From: Verrucomicrobiota bacterium
Lineage (GTDB): Bacteria > Verrucomicrobiota > Verrucomicrobiia > CAIQCK01
Direction: 5' to 3'
DNA: 64,000 nt
NCBI GenBank assembly: GCA_016222825.1
Contig: JACRQF010000009.1
Location: forward strand, 186,001-250,000
Both the position numbers and the translations under genes were made by a program. The notes under the pieces were generated by a model, which was not told the origin of the DNA, ran no database searches, and was given only the letters and a program-made list of their open reading frames with translations. Of the stretch, positions 9,164 to 17,270 are shown in pieces. Each line of letters starts with the position of its first letter. Position 1 is the first letter of the stretch.

Positions 9164-9772
9164 CTATCTCCTCAGCGCCTGAATCAACTCGTTAATCTTC
9201 TGACGCAGCGTTTCCATGTCGGGGTTGGCGAAAGTGGTGTCGAGCGGTTGCACGCTGTTGCTGTTCGCGCTGGTGCCACCGATGGCGAAGCTGAGGTCTG
9301 CGGCGCTGACTTCGCCGGGAGCGCCTTGCGGCCCTTGCGGTCCTTCGGGGCCGCTAGCGATGGTGAATGGGCCGTAGCTGCTGCCGTCGCTCATCTGGAC
9401 GACAGCGCGACCATCGCCGTTGTCCCACACGTTGGTAATGTGCCGGCCTTCGGGTCCGGCGGGGCCTTCCGCGCCCGGAGCGCCGTCGTTTCCCGGAGGC
9501 CCTTGCGGTCCCGGCGGCCCGCCGGGATCGCCGGGGTCGCCCTTGTCGCCTTTATCGCCGCGCTCGCCTTGCGCCCCGGCGGGGCCGGGTGCGCCGTCGT
9601 TGCCTGCGGGACCGGCAGGGCCGGGATCACCGGGGTCGCCCTTCGCTCCAGCGGGACCGGCGGGGCCTGCCGGGATGGCGTCAATGAGGCTCTTGAGGGC
9701 GATGAAGTTTTCGCGGATGGGGGCGGAAAGCTTCTTGGAGCCGGGCTTTGGCTGGGTGGGATCGAATGGCAT
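9164..9772 (-). CDS. Collagen-like Gly-X-Y repeat protein
   Basis: 202 residues; the ATG (complement of 9770-9772) has an AGGAG ribosome-binding site about 8 nt upstream. Residues 1-35 ([14 protein letters not shown], then [17 protein letters not shown]) form a non-repetitive helix-like head. Residues ~36-110 are an almost unbroken run of Gly-X-Y triplets ([16 protein letters not shown]…), the signature of a bacterial collagen triple helix. The tail contains [16 protein letters not shown] and ends NELIQALRR. There is no signal peptide; such proteins often resemble tail fibres or surface fibrils. It is the last gene of a minus-strand group. Pieces of its tail recur at 45511 and 50770. Confidence 0.75.
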   Translation of the reverse strand: MPFDPTQPKPGSKKLSAPIRENFIALKSLIDAIPAGPAGPAGAKGDPGDPGPAGPAGNDGAPGPAGAQGERGDKGDKGDPGDPGGPPGPQGPPGNDGAPGAEGPAGPEGRHITNVWDNGDGRAVVQMSDGSSYGPFTIASGPEGPQGPQGAPGEVSAADLSFAIGGTSANSNSVQPLDTTFANPDMETLRQKINELIQALRR

Positions 9773-9788
9773 GGCGTTATCTCCTAAC

Positions 9789-10064
9789 CTACTGCATTTT
9801 GAACATTTGCAACTTGAGTTTGTCGGCGCAAAACGGTCGTTTGCCGGAAAATAACGACCGTTTGTTTATTTCCAACGGGCGTTTTTCCGGTTCCAACTGT
9901 CGTTGGAAGCTGGCTAACGACCGTTTCATGTCGGCCAACAGTCGTTGGGTTTGGACTAACGACCGTTTGGCGCTCTCCAACGGTCGTTGGCTGGCGGGTA
10001 ACGGCTGTTGGACGCGCTCCAACGACCGTTGCCTCGTTTCCAACGACCGTTTACCGGCGGCCAA
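9789..10064 (-). CDS. Possible heptad-repeat protein encoded by the 21-bp repeat tract
   Basis: 91 codons read as ~12 heptads of the form [KQ]R[SP]L-x-x-x ([28 protein letters not shown]…), so the protein would be a regular, strongly basic helix. Its TAG stop sits 16 nt before the collagen-like ATG and overlaps that gene's ribosome-binding region, as in a real operon. Against it: the only start at the beginning is TTG with no ribosome-binding site, an in-frame TAA lies just upstream, and the 21-bp period makes other frames open too. Coding is therefore doubtful. Confidence 0.3.
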   Translation of the reverse strand: MAAGKRSLETRQRSLERVQQPLPASQRPLESAKRSLVQTQRLLADMKRSLASFQRQLEPEKRPLEINKRSLFSGKRPFCADKLKLQMFKMQ

Positions 10065-10095
10065 CGGCTGTTAAACGCGGTCCAAACGCCGTTGG
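9831..10095. repeat. 21-bp tandem repeat array with a palindromic core
   Basis: About 13 units, mostly 21 bp apart, with the core (T)CCAACGRYCGTTGG or close variants (for example CCAACGGTCGTTGG, CCAACTGTCGTTGG, TAACGACCGTTTGG). Each core is itself a near-perfect inverted repeat, while the 6-8 bases between cores vary. The conserved part is therefore the DNA palindrome as much as any peptide. It lies between the collagen-like gene and a small hypothetical gene. Possible roles are an array of dimeric-protein binding sites, serial RNA hairpins, or coding repeats. Confidence 0.85.
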
Positions 10096-10111
10096 CTCGG
10101 AACAAAACCGG

Positions 10112-10492
10112 TTACGCGGACGGCGGAGCCGGTGGAGTCGGGGCGGGAGTGTTCGGGCCGCGACCCTTCAGGTTCGCGCGGATGGCGAGGATGGCCTTGC
10201 CTTCGGGTGTGCTCTTGCCCACCGCGCCAGCCATCGTCTCGCACCAAGAGCTGAGGTCGTCGTAGTAGGACTGCTTCAGGCTCTCGGCCTCATCCACTTT
10301 GCGCGTGGCCTCGATCTGCGCGGACTTGGCTTGCGCTTTCTTGTCGCCGAGCGTGTTGCCGGTGGTGGTGGTGGACGCGATCTTGGCCGTTGGGTCGTAA
10401 TCGTTCGCCACCATTTTCGCTTTGTGCTCGTTCGCTGCGGCGCGCAGCAGATTGCCGAAACCGAGCACGTCGTCTATTTGCAGGTTCGTCAT
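10112..10492 (-). CDS. Small hypothetical protein upstream of the collagen-like gene
   Basis: 126 residues starting MTNLQIDDVLGFGNLL. This start is chosen because AGGAGA (complement of 10499-10504) lies 6 nt before the ATG; the frame stays open upstream with an acidic stretch (MPDNWDEPDG) that is more likely leader. The middle is charged and helix-rich (DKKAQAKSAQIEATRKVDEAESLKQ), with an STTTTGN run. The C-terminus is Pro-rich (GPNTPAPTPPAPPSA). No signal peptide or membrane segment is seen and I recognise no family. It is the first gene of the minus-strand group that ends with the collagen-like protein, so a linked structural role is possible. Confidence 0.6.
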   Translation of the reverse strand: MTNLQIDDVLGFGNLLRAAANEHKAKMVANDYDPTAKIASTTTTGNTLGDKKAQAKSAQIEATRKVDEAESLKQSYYDDLSSWCETMAGAVGKSTPEGKAILAIRANLKGRGPNTPAPTPPAPPSA

Positions 10493-10593
10493 CTTGTGTC
10501 TCCTTACTTGTGGGTCCGAATCCCACACGCCGTCCTCCTCGTCCCAGAGGGGACCGTCAGGTTCGTCCCAGTTGTCTGGCATCACGGACCCGA

Positions 10594-10621
10594 ATTTTAT
10601 TTTGCCGAAAAAAGTTGGCAA
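10594..10621 (-). promoter_or_regulatory. Sigma-70-type promoter of the minus-strand collagen-like group
   Basis: On the minus strand TTGCCA (complement of 10616-10621) and TAAAAT (complement of 10594-10599) are 16 bp apart, in a conspicuously AT-rich patch within GC-rich DNA. Transcription would begin near 10587, giving a leader of about 95 nt to the ATG at 10492. It abuts the class A element of the divergent sulfatase gene. Confidence 0.6.
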
Positions 10622-10623
10622 GA

Positions 10624-10659
10624 TTTTTCTTGTGGCGCGCGGACGGCGCGCGGTGGCAC
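10624..10659 (+). promoter_or_regulatory. Class A upstream element, copy 1 (before sulfatase)
   Basis: Contains TTTTTCTTGTGGCGCG, then GGACGGCGCGCGGTGGCAC. The final TGGCAC is 12 nt before the ATG at 10672. Matching elements stand at 13204, 22566 and 43918, each at 11-13 nt from an ATG that opens a signal peptide. The GC-rich centre is self-complementary. A promoter or translation-start element is likely; the exact role is inferred from position and conservation. Confidence 0.6.
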
Positions 10660-10671
10660 GCTGCGGCTGGC

Positions 10672-12120
<1,449 letters not shown>

Positions 12121-12155
12121 ACCGGAACCATCACAATGGGCCGTGATCGCAAGAA

Positions 12156-12252
12156 CAAGGAGCGGCGGTTTGTAACTGCCGCCGAAGGAAATTTCCAACG
12201 ATCGAGCTTTGTCGTTCAGCACGCGGCGGCGGTTACAGACCGCCGCTCCTTG
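12156..12252. repeat. Inverted-repeat pair (BIME-like), AAGGAGCGGCGG type
   Basis: Left arm 12156-12183 (CAAGGAGCGGCGGTTTGTAA…) and right arm 12225-12252 are reverse complements over 28 bases with two differences. Each arm contains its own hairpin (GGCGGT…ACTGCCGCC). It lies between the convergent sulfatase and nucleoside phosphorylase genes, where it could end transcription from both sides. The sequence family differs from the repeats at 3790 and 15713, but the architecture is the same. Confidence 0.75.
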
Positions 12253-12283
12253 GGATAGGCAGCAATTCAGCTGTCGCGAAACT

Positions 12284-13102
12284 TCATGACCGGCGTGTTC
12301 TCGGTCGCGGGTTCCTCCAGCAAGCCGCGACGGCCTCGATCAAGCGCAGCGACTCCACGCTGCCGTCGGCCTCGCCTTTCTCGAAATCGCCCTCCACCAC
12401 GCCCATCTGGTTGGTGATATGCGCGAAGCAAACCACTGGCTTGCGCTTCGCCTCGGCGAAGGCGTAGAGCGACGCCGCCTCCATTTCGACGGCGAGGACA
12501 CCTTCGCCGCGGGCGGCGGCGATGGCCTCGGCGGTTTCGCGGTAGGGCGCGTCGGTGGTCCACGCGATGCCGCGCTCGACAGGTGGCGTGAAGCTCTTCA
12601 GGCCGCGCTTCAACGCGAGGTCCAGCGCGCGGCCCAGGCGCGCATACCGCGCGGGCGGCAGATAATGGTGGCTGGTTCCCTCGTCGCGCAGCGCCCGCTC
12701 GATGAGCACAAAATAAGGCGGCGGCCGGACCGGCAGAATCTGGCCCGCGGAGGTCATGCTGACGAGCAACCGGCATCCCGACACAAACAGTTGTTCTGCC
12801 AGCAGCACCGCAAAAGAGCCGCCCACCGCGCAGCCGATGACGCCGAACATCTGCCCGTTGCGGCGGAATTGATAAAGGTCGGTGTGGTAGCACGCCCATG
12901 CCGGATTGCGTTCTGCCAGTTGATTGCGCACGAGGTGGCGCACCATGTCGCCGTCGGGATCGAGCACGCACACCGGTGGAACGTTTCCGCGGGGGAGCGA
13001 CTTCTGGCGGCGCGTCTCGCGCAACAGGTTCTGCGGCCTGAAAACAGCTTCCTTCCGATAGTGCTTGTTTTGAAACAGCGGTGAAATTGATGGCGTGTCC
13101 AT
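12284..13102 (-). CDS. Purine/uridine phosphorylase family protein
   Basis: 272 residues starting at the complement of 13100-13102. The N-terminus reads KEAVFRPQNLLRETRRQ. FGVIGCAVGGSFAVLLAEQL matches the phosphate-binding glycine region, and LLVSMTSAGQI the following strand. GEGVLAVEMEAASLYAFAE (Glu206-Met-Glu208) is the family's ribose-binding E-M-E signature. These enzymes split nucleosides with phosphate into base and ribose-1-phosphate, normally as cytoplasmic hexamers. No signal peptide is present. It is isolated among secreted enzymes and does not look co-transcribed with either neighbour. Base specificity (uridine or purine) cannot be decided by eye. Confidence 0.82.
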   Translation of the reverse strand: MDTPSISPLFQNKHYRKEAVFRPQNLLRETRRQKSLPRGNVPPVCVLDPDGDMVRHLVRNQLAERNPAWACYHTDLYQFRRNGQMFGVIGCAVGGSFAVLLAEQLFVSGCRLLVSMTSAGQILPVRPPPYFVLIERALRDEGTSHHYLPPARYARLGRALDLALKRGLKSFTPPVERGIAWTTDAPYRETAEAIAAARGEGVLAVEMEAASLYAFAEAKRKPVVCFAHITNQMGVVEGDFEKGEADGSVESLRLIEAVAACWRNPRPRTRRS

Positions 13103-13203
13103 GCGCTGCGGAACTTATAACCCGCTGGTTCGTATTCGCAAGGAATGGCTGTCGAACTTGTTTGCGACAGCCGGTGGACGAGATGGAGGCAAACGCGAAA
13201 GGA

Positions 13204-13238
13204 TTTTCTTGTGGCGCGCGGACGCCGCGCGGTGGCAG
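13204..13238 (+). promoter_or_regulatory. Class A upstream element, copy 2 (before a signal-peptide stub)
   Basis: TTTTCTTGTGGCGCGCGGAC, then GCCGCGCGGTGGCAG. TGGCAG ends 13 nt before the ATG at 13252. This is the cleanest copy of the element, yet it stands in front of only a short broken reading frame. It is divergent to the nucleoside phosphorylase gene. Confidence 0.6.
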
Positions 13239-13251
13239 GCTGGCGTGCAGC

Positions 13252-13386
13252 ATGAACAGGCTCGCTGCTACTCTCGCGGACAGGAGTGTCGGCGTTACGA
13301 AAACGCCCGCCATTGAGAAACACCATGCCGCGCAGAATCGAAGCACGCCTTCTAATTTCCGGGGTAACGCTTACGCCGGGTCGTGA
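13252..13386 (+). pseudogene. Orphan 5'-end stub: start of a signal peptide after a class A element
   Basis: The ATG at 13252 opens MNRLAATLADRS and runs 44 codons without hydrophobic core or domain before a stop. The first codons match the start of the recurring signal peptide (MNKLSILTL elsewhere), then diverge. Together with the intact class A element it looks like the surviving 5' end of a lost secreted-enzyme gene. The 300 bases from 13103 to 13403 hold nothing else I can identify. Confidence 0.45.
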
Positions 13387-13403
13387 ACCTGCTCCACGCA
13401 ACT

Positions 13404-14474
13404 ATGGATCCTATAACTTCCAATCCCCTCCTCGGCGTCGCGATGCACGCGGTCGGCGCGACGTTTGCCGCCACCTGCTACACGCCGGAGAAACGCGTGC
13501 GCGGCTGGTCGTGGCAGAGCTACTGGATCACGCAGGCGTCGTTCTGCTGGTTCCTGTTGCCGCTGCTCGGCGCGTGGCTGACGATCCCGAACCTCGGCGC
13601 GGTGCTTCGCGAGGCGCCGGCCAGCGCAATGCTCGCGTCGTTTGGGCTGGGCGCGGCCTACGGCATCGGCGGCACGGCGTTCGGCATATCCATCCGCCAT
13701 ATCGGCTTCTCGCTGACCTATGCCATCGCCGTCGGCCTCTCCAGCGTGCTCGGCACGCTCATCCCGCCGCTGGTGAAAGGTTCGCTCGGCACCACGCTCA
13801 GCAAGCCGGGCGCGGAGTGGATCATCGCGGGCATCGTCATCGGCACGCTCGGCATCGCCGGCGCGGGCTGGGCTGGGCGCCTAAAGGAGCGAGATCTCTG
13901 CGCGCAACAACTCACCGGCCAGTTCTCGCTCGTCAAAGGCCTACTGCTCTCGCTGCTGGCGGGCGTGCTCTCGGCGGTGTATGGCTTCGCGCTGGAGGCG
14001 GGCGAGCCGATTGCCGACGTGGCGAGCGCGCACGGCGCGGGCGTCTGGCGCGGCAACGTCGTCTATATCTTCTCCAACACCGGCGCGTTCCTGACGACCT
14101 CGATCTACTGCCTCTGGCTCCACGCGCGGCACAAGACGCTCGGCGAACTGATCGAATTGCCCGCGGGCCAGGAGGAGGCGCGGCTGCCGGTGAACTGGGC
14201 GATGGCGGTGGTGACGGGGTTGTTCTGGTATGGCCAGTTTTTCTTCTACAACCTCGGCCACGTGCGGATGGGCCACTACAAGTTCACGAGCTGGGCCATC
14301 CACATGATCATGCTGGTCCTCATCAGCAACCTCGTCGGCATCCTCCTGCGCGAATGGCGCCAGTGCCGCCGCCTGACGCACCGCACCATCGGCATTGCTC
14401 TCGCGGTCTTGATCGGCGCCGTGCTCTCACTGACCTACGGTAACTATCTTGGCGACGTCGCCACGAAACATTAG
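13404..14474 (+). CDS. rhaT: L-rhamnose-proton symporter, RhaT family
   Basis: 356 residues from the ATG at 13404 (a GTG at 13383 is also in frame). The protein is almost entirely membrane segments, about ten, and matches RhaT in order and length (~344 in E. coli). Recognisable pieces are GVAMHAVGATFAATCYTPEK at the start, the SYWITQASFCWFLLP helix, GAAYGIGGTAFGISIRHIGFS, and GLFWYGQFFFYNLGH near the end. RhaT imports rhamnose with a proton across the inner membrane. A rhamnosidase remnant lies 4 kb upstream and pectin enzymes lie further along, which fits use of rhamnose from rhamnogalacturonan. No rhamnose isomerase or kinase gene is in the window. Confidence 0.88.
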   Translation: MDPITSNPLLGVAMHAVGATFAATCYTPEKRVRGWSWQSYWITQASFCWFLLPLLGAWLTIPNLGAVLREAPASAMLASFGLGAAYGIGGTAFGISIRHIGFSLTYAIAVGLSSVLGTLIPPLVKGSLGTTLSKPGAEWIIAGIVIGTLGIAGAGWAGRLKERDLCAQQLTGQFSLVKGLLLSLLAGVLSAVYGFALEAGEPIADVASAHGAGVWRGNVVYIFSNTGAFLTTSIYCLWLHARHKTLGELIELPAGQEEARLPVNWAMAVVTGLFWYGQFFFYNLGHVRMGHYKFTSWAIHMIMLVLISNLVGILLREWRQCRRLTHRTIGIALAVLIGAVLSLTYGNYLGDVATKH

Positions 14475-14489
14475 GGAACCCAAACTGTT

Positions 14490-15701
14490 GTGAACTTCCA
14501 CGCGATACTTCCGCCGCTCGCTTTGCTGGCCGCCACCGTCACGCTCGGCGCCGCCGACTGGCCGCGCTGGCGGGGGCCGTATCTCAACGGCATTTCCGCC
14601 GAGCGCGGCTGGTTCAAGCCGTGGCCGGCGGAGGGACCGAAGATTCTCTGGCGCGCGTCGGTCGGCATCGGGTTCTCGTCATTCGCGGTCAGCGAGGGGC
14701 GCGTGTTCACGATGGGCAACACCAATGGCATGGACAGCGTCTGGTGCTTCGACGCGGCCAGCGGTCGCGTGATCTGGCGGCACTCGTATGCCTGCCCACT
14801 CGCGCCGCGTTTCTACGAGGGCGGCACGCTGGCTACGCCCACCGTGGACGACGGGAACGTCTATACCATCAGCAAGAAAGGCCATCTGCACCGGCTCGAC
14901 GCGGCCACGGGCAAGGTCGCGTGGTCGAAGAACATCGCAGAGGAGTTGAACATCGGCCTGCCCGAATGGGACCTCGCCGGCTCGCCGTTCGTCGAGGGAG
15001 ATCTGCTGGCGTTGAACGTTGGCGGCGCGGGCGCGGCGCTCGACAAGCGCACCGGCAAGGTCGTCTGGAGCACCGGCACGAACGTGTGCGGCTACTCCAC
15101 GCCCGTGCCGTTCGTTATGGGCGGCAAACGCGCCATCGCGGTCCTCAGCGCCGACTCGGTGGCCGCGGTGGAACTCAAGACGGGCCGCGAACTGTGGCGG
15201 CACGCGTGGCACACCAGCCGCGCCGTCAACGCCCCCGACCCGATCTTCGACGGCGACAGGTTCTTCGTCTCGACGAGCAACGGCTGCGCACTGCTCCGGT
15301 TGCGCGACGGCAAGCCGGAGATCGTCTGGAAGTCCGCGAAGGCGATGCGGAACTACTTCAACCCATGCGTGCTGCTCGACGGCCACCTCTACGGCATCAA
15401 CGGCACGACGCATGGCCCGACCAAGCTCACCTGCATCGAACTCGCCACGGGCGACATGAAATGGTCCGAGCCGGGCTTCGGCAGCGGCGCGCTTATGGCC
15501 GCCGACGGCAAACTGATCCTGCTCGACAAGGGCGACCTGAGCGTCATCGAGGCGACGCCCGCCGGCTACAAGCCACTCGCCCGCGCGACCATCCTGCCGG
15601 GTAAATGCTGGACCGTCCCCGTCCTCGCCCACAGCCGCCTCTACGCCCGCAACGCCGCAGGTGACGTGGTATGTGTGGAGTTGATACCATCTTCCCAATG
15701 A
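14490..15701 (+). CDS. Secreted PQQ-like beta-propeller protein
   Basis: 403 residues starting with GTG at 14490, 15 bases after rhaT. Signal peptide LLAATVTLGAADWPRWRGP; the D-W-P-x-W-R-G-P start is typical of exported PQQ-like propellers. Blade signatures repeat: VWCFDAASGRVIWRH, LHRLDAATGKVAWSK, ALDKRTGKVVWST, AVELKTGRELWRH, CIELATGDMKWSE. The W-docking pattern suggests eight blades. No conserved PQQ or metal ligands can be assigned and it has no heme motif, so it may be a scaffold rather than a dehydrogenase. Paralogue of the protein at 50887. Confidence 0.75.
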   Translation: MNFHAILPPLALLAATVTLGAADWPRWRGPYLNGISAERGWFKPWPAEGPKILWRASVGIGFSSFAVSEGRVFTMGNTNGMDSVWCFDAASGRVIWRHSYACPLAPRFYEGGTLATPTVDDGNVYTISKKGHLHRLDAATGKVAWSKNIAEELNIGLPEWDLAGSPFVEGDLLALNVGGAGAALDKRTGKVVWSTGTNVCGYSTPVPFVMGGKRAIAVLSADSVAAVELKTGRELWRHAWHTSRAVNAPDPIFDGDRFFVSTSNGCALLRLRDGKPEIVWKSAKAMRNYFNPCVLLDGHLYGINGTTHGPTKLTCIELATGDMKWSEPGFGSGALMAADGKLILLDKGDLSVIEATPAGYKPLARATILPGKCWTVPVLAHSRLYARNAAGDVVCVELIPSSQ

Positions 15702-15712
15702 CGCCGAACCAT

Positions 15713-15776
15713 AGTAGTCATCACGCTCCGCGTGATGGTATTCATGATTATCCTCACGCGGAGCGTGAGGACTACT
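15713..15776. repeat. Inverted-repeat pair (BIME-like), AGTAGTCNTCACGCTCCGCG type
   Basis: Left arm 15713-15737 and right arm 15752-15776 are reverse complements over 25 bases with two compensating differences (CATCACG…CGTGATG versus CCTCACG…CGTGAGG), so each arm keeps its own hairpin. The loop is 14 bases. A single copy of the arm recurs at 22506, also right after a gene stop. Just upstream is AATGACGCCGAA, a string also found at 22552 and 23937. Confidence 0.75.
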
Positions 15777-15786
15777 TTCTAATCCC

Positions 15787-17241
15787 ATGAAAAAAACCCA
15801 ACTCACTCGACGTAACTTTATCCTCACCGCTGCGAGCGGCAGTCTCGGCGCGCTCGCCACGACCACCCAAGCCGCGAAACCATCCGGCAACCGAGCCGGC
15901 GTCATCGTTATCCCGCAACGCAAAGTGCCTGTGCTCGCCGAGGCGGACGTAATCGTCTGCGGTGGCGGCACGGGGGGCATCTCGGCGGCGTGTTGCGCAG
16001 CGCGGCATGGGGCGAAGGTCGTTTTGTTGGAGCGATGGCCCAGCCTCGGCGGCATGGCCACCAACGCGCTCGTCAACATCTGGCACACCAGCGACCGTAA
16101 GAAGCAGGTCATCTTCGGTTTCGCGCAGGAAGCGATTGATTGCGCTGGCGAGTTCATCCGCCGCTACGCCGAGTATCCGAAAAGGCCGGAGACGCACTGG
16201 TTTGATCCCGAAGGCATGCGTGTTGTTTTCTGGCGGATGCTTCGCGATCGCGGTGTGCGCGTCATCTGCAACGTGACTGCCATCGAATCTCTCATCGTCG
16301 GCGACCGTATCTGCGCGGTGCTCGTGGACACCAAGACCGGGCGGAAGGCGGTGAGCGGCAAGGTCTTTATAGACGCCACCGGCGATGGCGATGTGGCGGC
16401 CAACGCGGGGTTGCCGTTCGAATTTGGCCGCGAGGGAGACGGCCGCGTCCAAGGCATGACGATGATGTTCGAGTTGCGAGGTGTGGACGCGGCGGCCGTT
16501 CGCGCCGCACCCCGCGAGCAAGCGGCGCGCGTCCTGAAGATGATGCAGGAGTTGCGCGGCCAAGGGCGCTTCCCGCAGTTCAACGAGCGCCACGCCATGC
16601 ACTACCTGCGAGCGGGTGGCAACGGCCTTTACAACATGTGCCCGGCCACCGGCGATCCGTTGAACGAGGAGGAACTGACCCGGCTTTCGGCGGAGGCTCG
16701 CGGGCATGTCTATCAATACCTCGACCTCTGGCGGCGCGAGATGCCGGGCTTCGCCAAGGCCGAGGTGCCGCAGATGGGCCACGGCATCGGCATCCGCGAA
16801 TCACGACGCATCCGCGGTTTGAAGACGCTCGATGGCCGCATGGTCGTCAAGGCCATTAAACAACCCGACGCCGTCGGCCACGGTTTCTGGATGATAGACA
16901 TCCACGACCCGAAGGGCACTGGCTACACGACACACAGCGACCAGAAGGCCGAACTGATGCCGCCCGTCGGCGAGAGCTATCACATCCCTTTGGGTATGTG
17001 CCTCAACGCGAAGATTCCAAATCTCGCCGTCGTCGGCCGTTGCGCGTCATCCACTCACGAGGGCCTCGCCTCCGTGCGGCTCCAATCGCATTGCATGGTG
17101 ATGGGCCAGGGTGTCGGCACCTGCGCCGCTCTCGCGCTCAATGCCAGCGTTGATATGGCGAAGCTCGACGTGCGCAAGCTTCAGGCGCAGTTGCGGAAAG
17201 ACGGCGTCTATCTGGAAGACGTGCCGTCAGATCGTCAGTAA
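15787..17241 (+). CDS. Tat-exported FAD-dependent oxidoreductase (copy 1)
   Basis: 484 residues. Tat signal LTRRNFILTAASGSLGAL. The dinucleotide-binding segment VIVCGGGTGGISAACCAARHG lies at residues ~55-75, with Glu82 in LLERWPSLGGM closing the ADP-ribose contact. IDATGDGDVAANAG is the family's second FAD motif and VVGRCASSTHEGLASVR a C-terminal FAD contact. This belongs to the FAD_oxidored group common in carbohydrate loci, whose natural substrates are mostly unknown. It begins a run with an exported Gfo/Idh/MocA protein (30 bases later), a CxxCH protein and a beta-helix enzyme. It is very similar to the gene at 26592. Confidence 0.82.
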   Translation: MKKTQLTRRNFILTAASGSLGALATTTQAAKPSGNRAGVIVIPQRKVPVLAEADVIVCGGGTGGISAACCAARHGAKVVLLERWPSLGGMATNALVNIWHTSDRKKQVIFGFAQEAIDCAGEFIRRYAEYPKRPETHWFDPEGMRVVFWRMLRDRGVRVICNVTAIESLIVGDRICAVLVDTKTGRKAVSGKVFIDATGDGDVAANAGLPFEFGREGDGRVQGMTMMFELRGVDAAAVRAAPREQAARVLKMMQELRGQGRFPQFNERHAMHYLRAGGNGLYNMCPATGDPLNEEELTRLSAEARGHVYQYLDLWRREMPGFAKAEVPQMGHGIGIRESRRIRGLKTLDGRMVVKAIKQPDAVGHGFWMIDIHDPKGTGYTTHSDQKAELMPPVGESYHIPLGMCLNAKIPNLAVVGRCASSTHEGLASVRLQSHCMVMGQGVGTCAALALNASVDMAKLDVRKLQAQLRKDGVYLEDVPSDRQ

Positions 17242-17270
17242 TCGAAAGACACTCATCGAGGACAGAACAC

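Noticed and set aside
9420-9854. Plus-strand Pro/Gly-rich frame (GPSGPAGP-like) through the collagen-like gene
   Set aside because: It is the antisense reading of Gly-X-Y codons; the minus-strand frame has a ribosome-binding site, a promoter and homologous remnants elsewhere.
9831-10095. CRISPR array
   Set aside because: The unit is only 21 bp with 6-8 variable bases, so there are no spacers of CRISPR length, and no cas genes are nearby.
10493-10621. Longer N-terminus for the small hypothetical gene starting with TTG near 10621
   Set aside because: That start falls inside the -35 box of the gene's own promoter, while an ATG with AGGAGA six bases upstream lies at 10492.
10651-10671. Sigma-54 (-24/-12) promoter in the class A element because of TGGCAC/TGGCAG
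   Set aside because: The matching GC of the -12 box is not at the required distance in three of the four copies.
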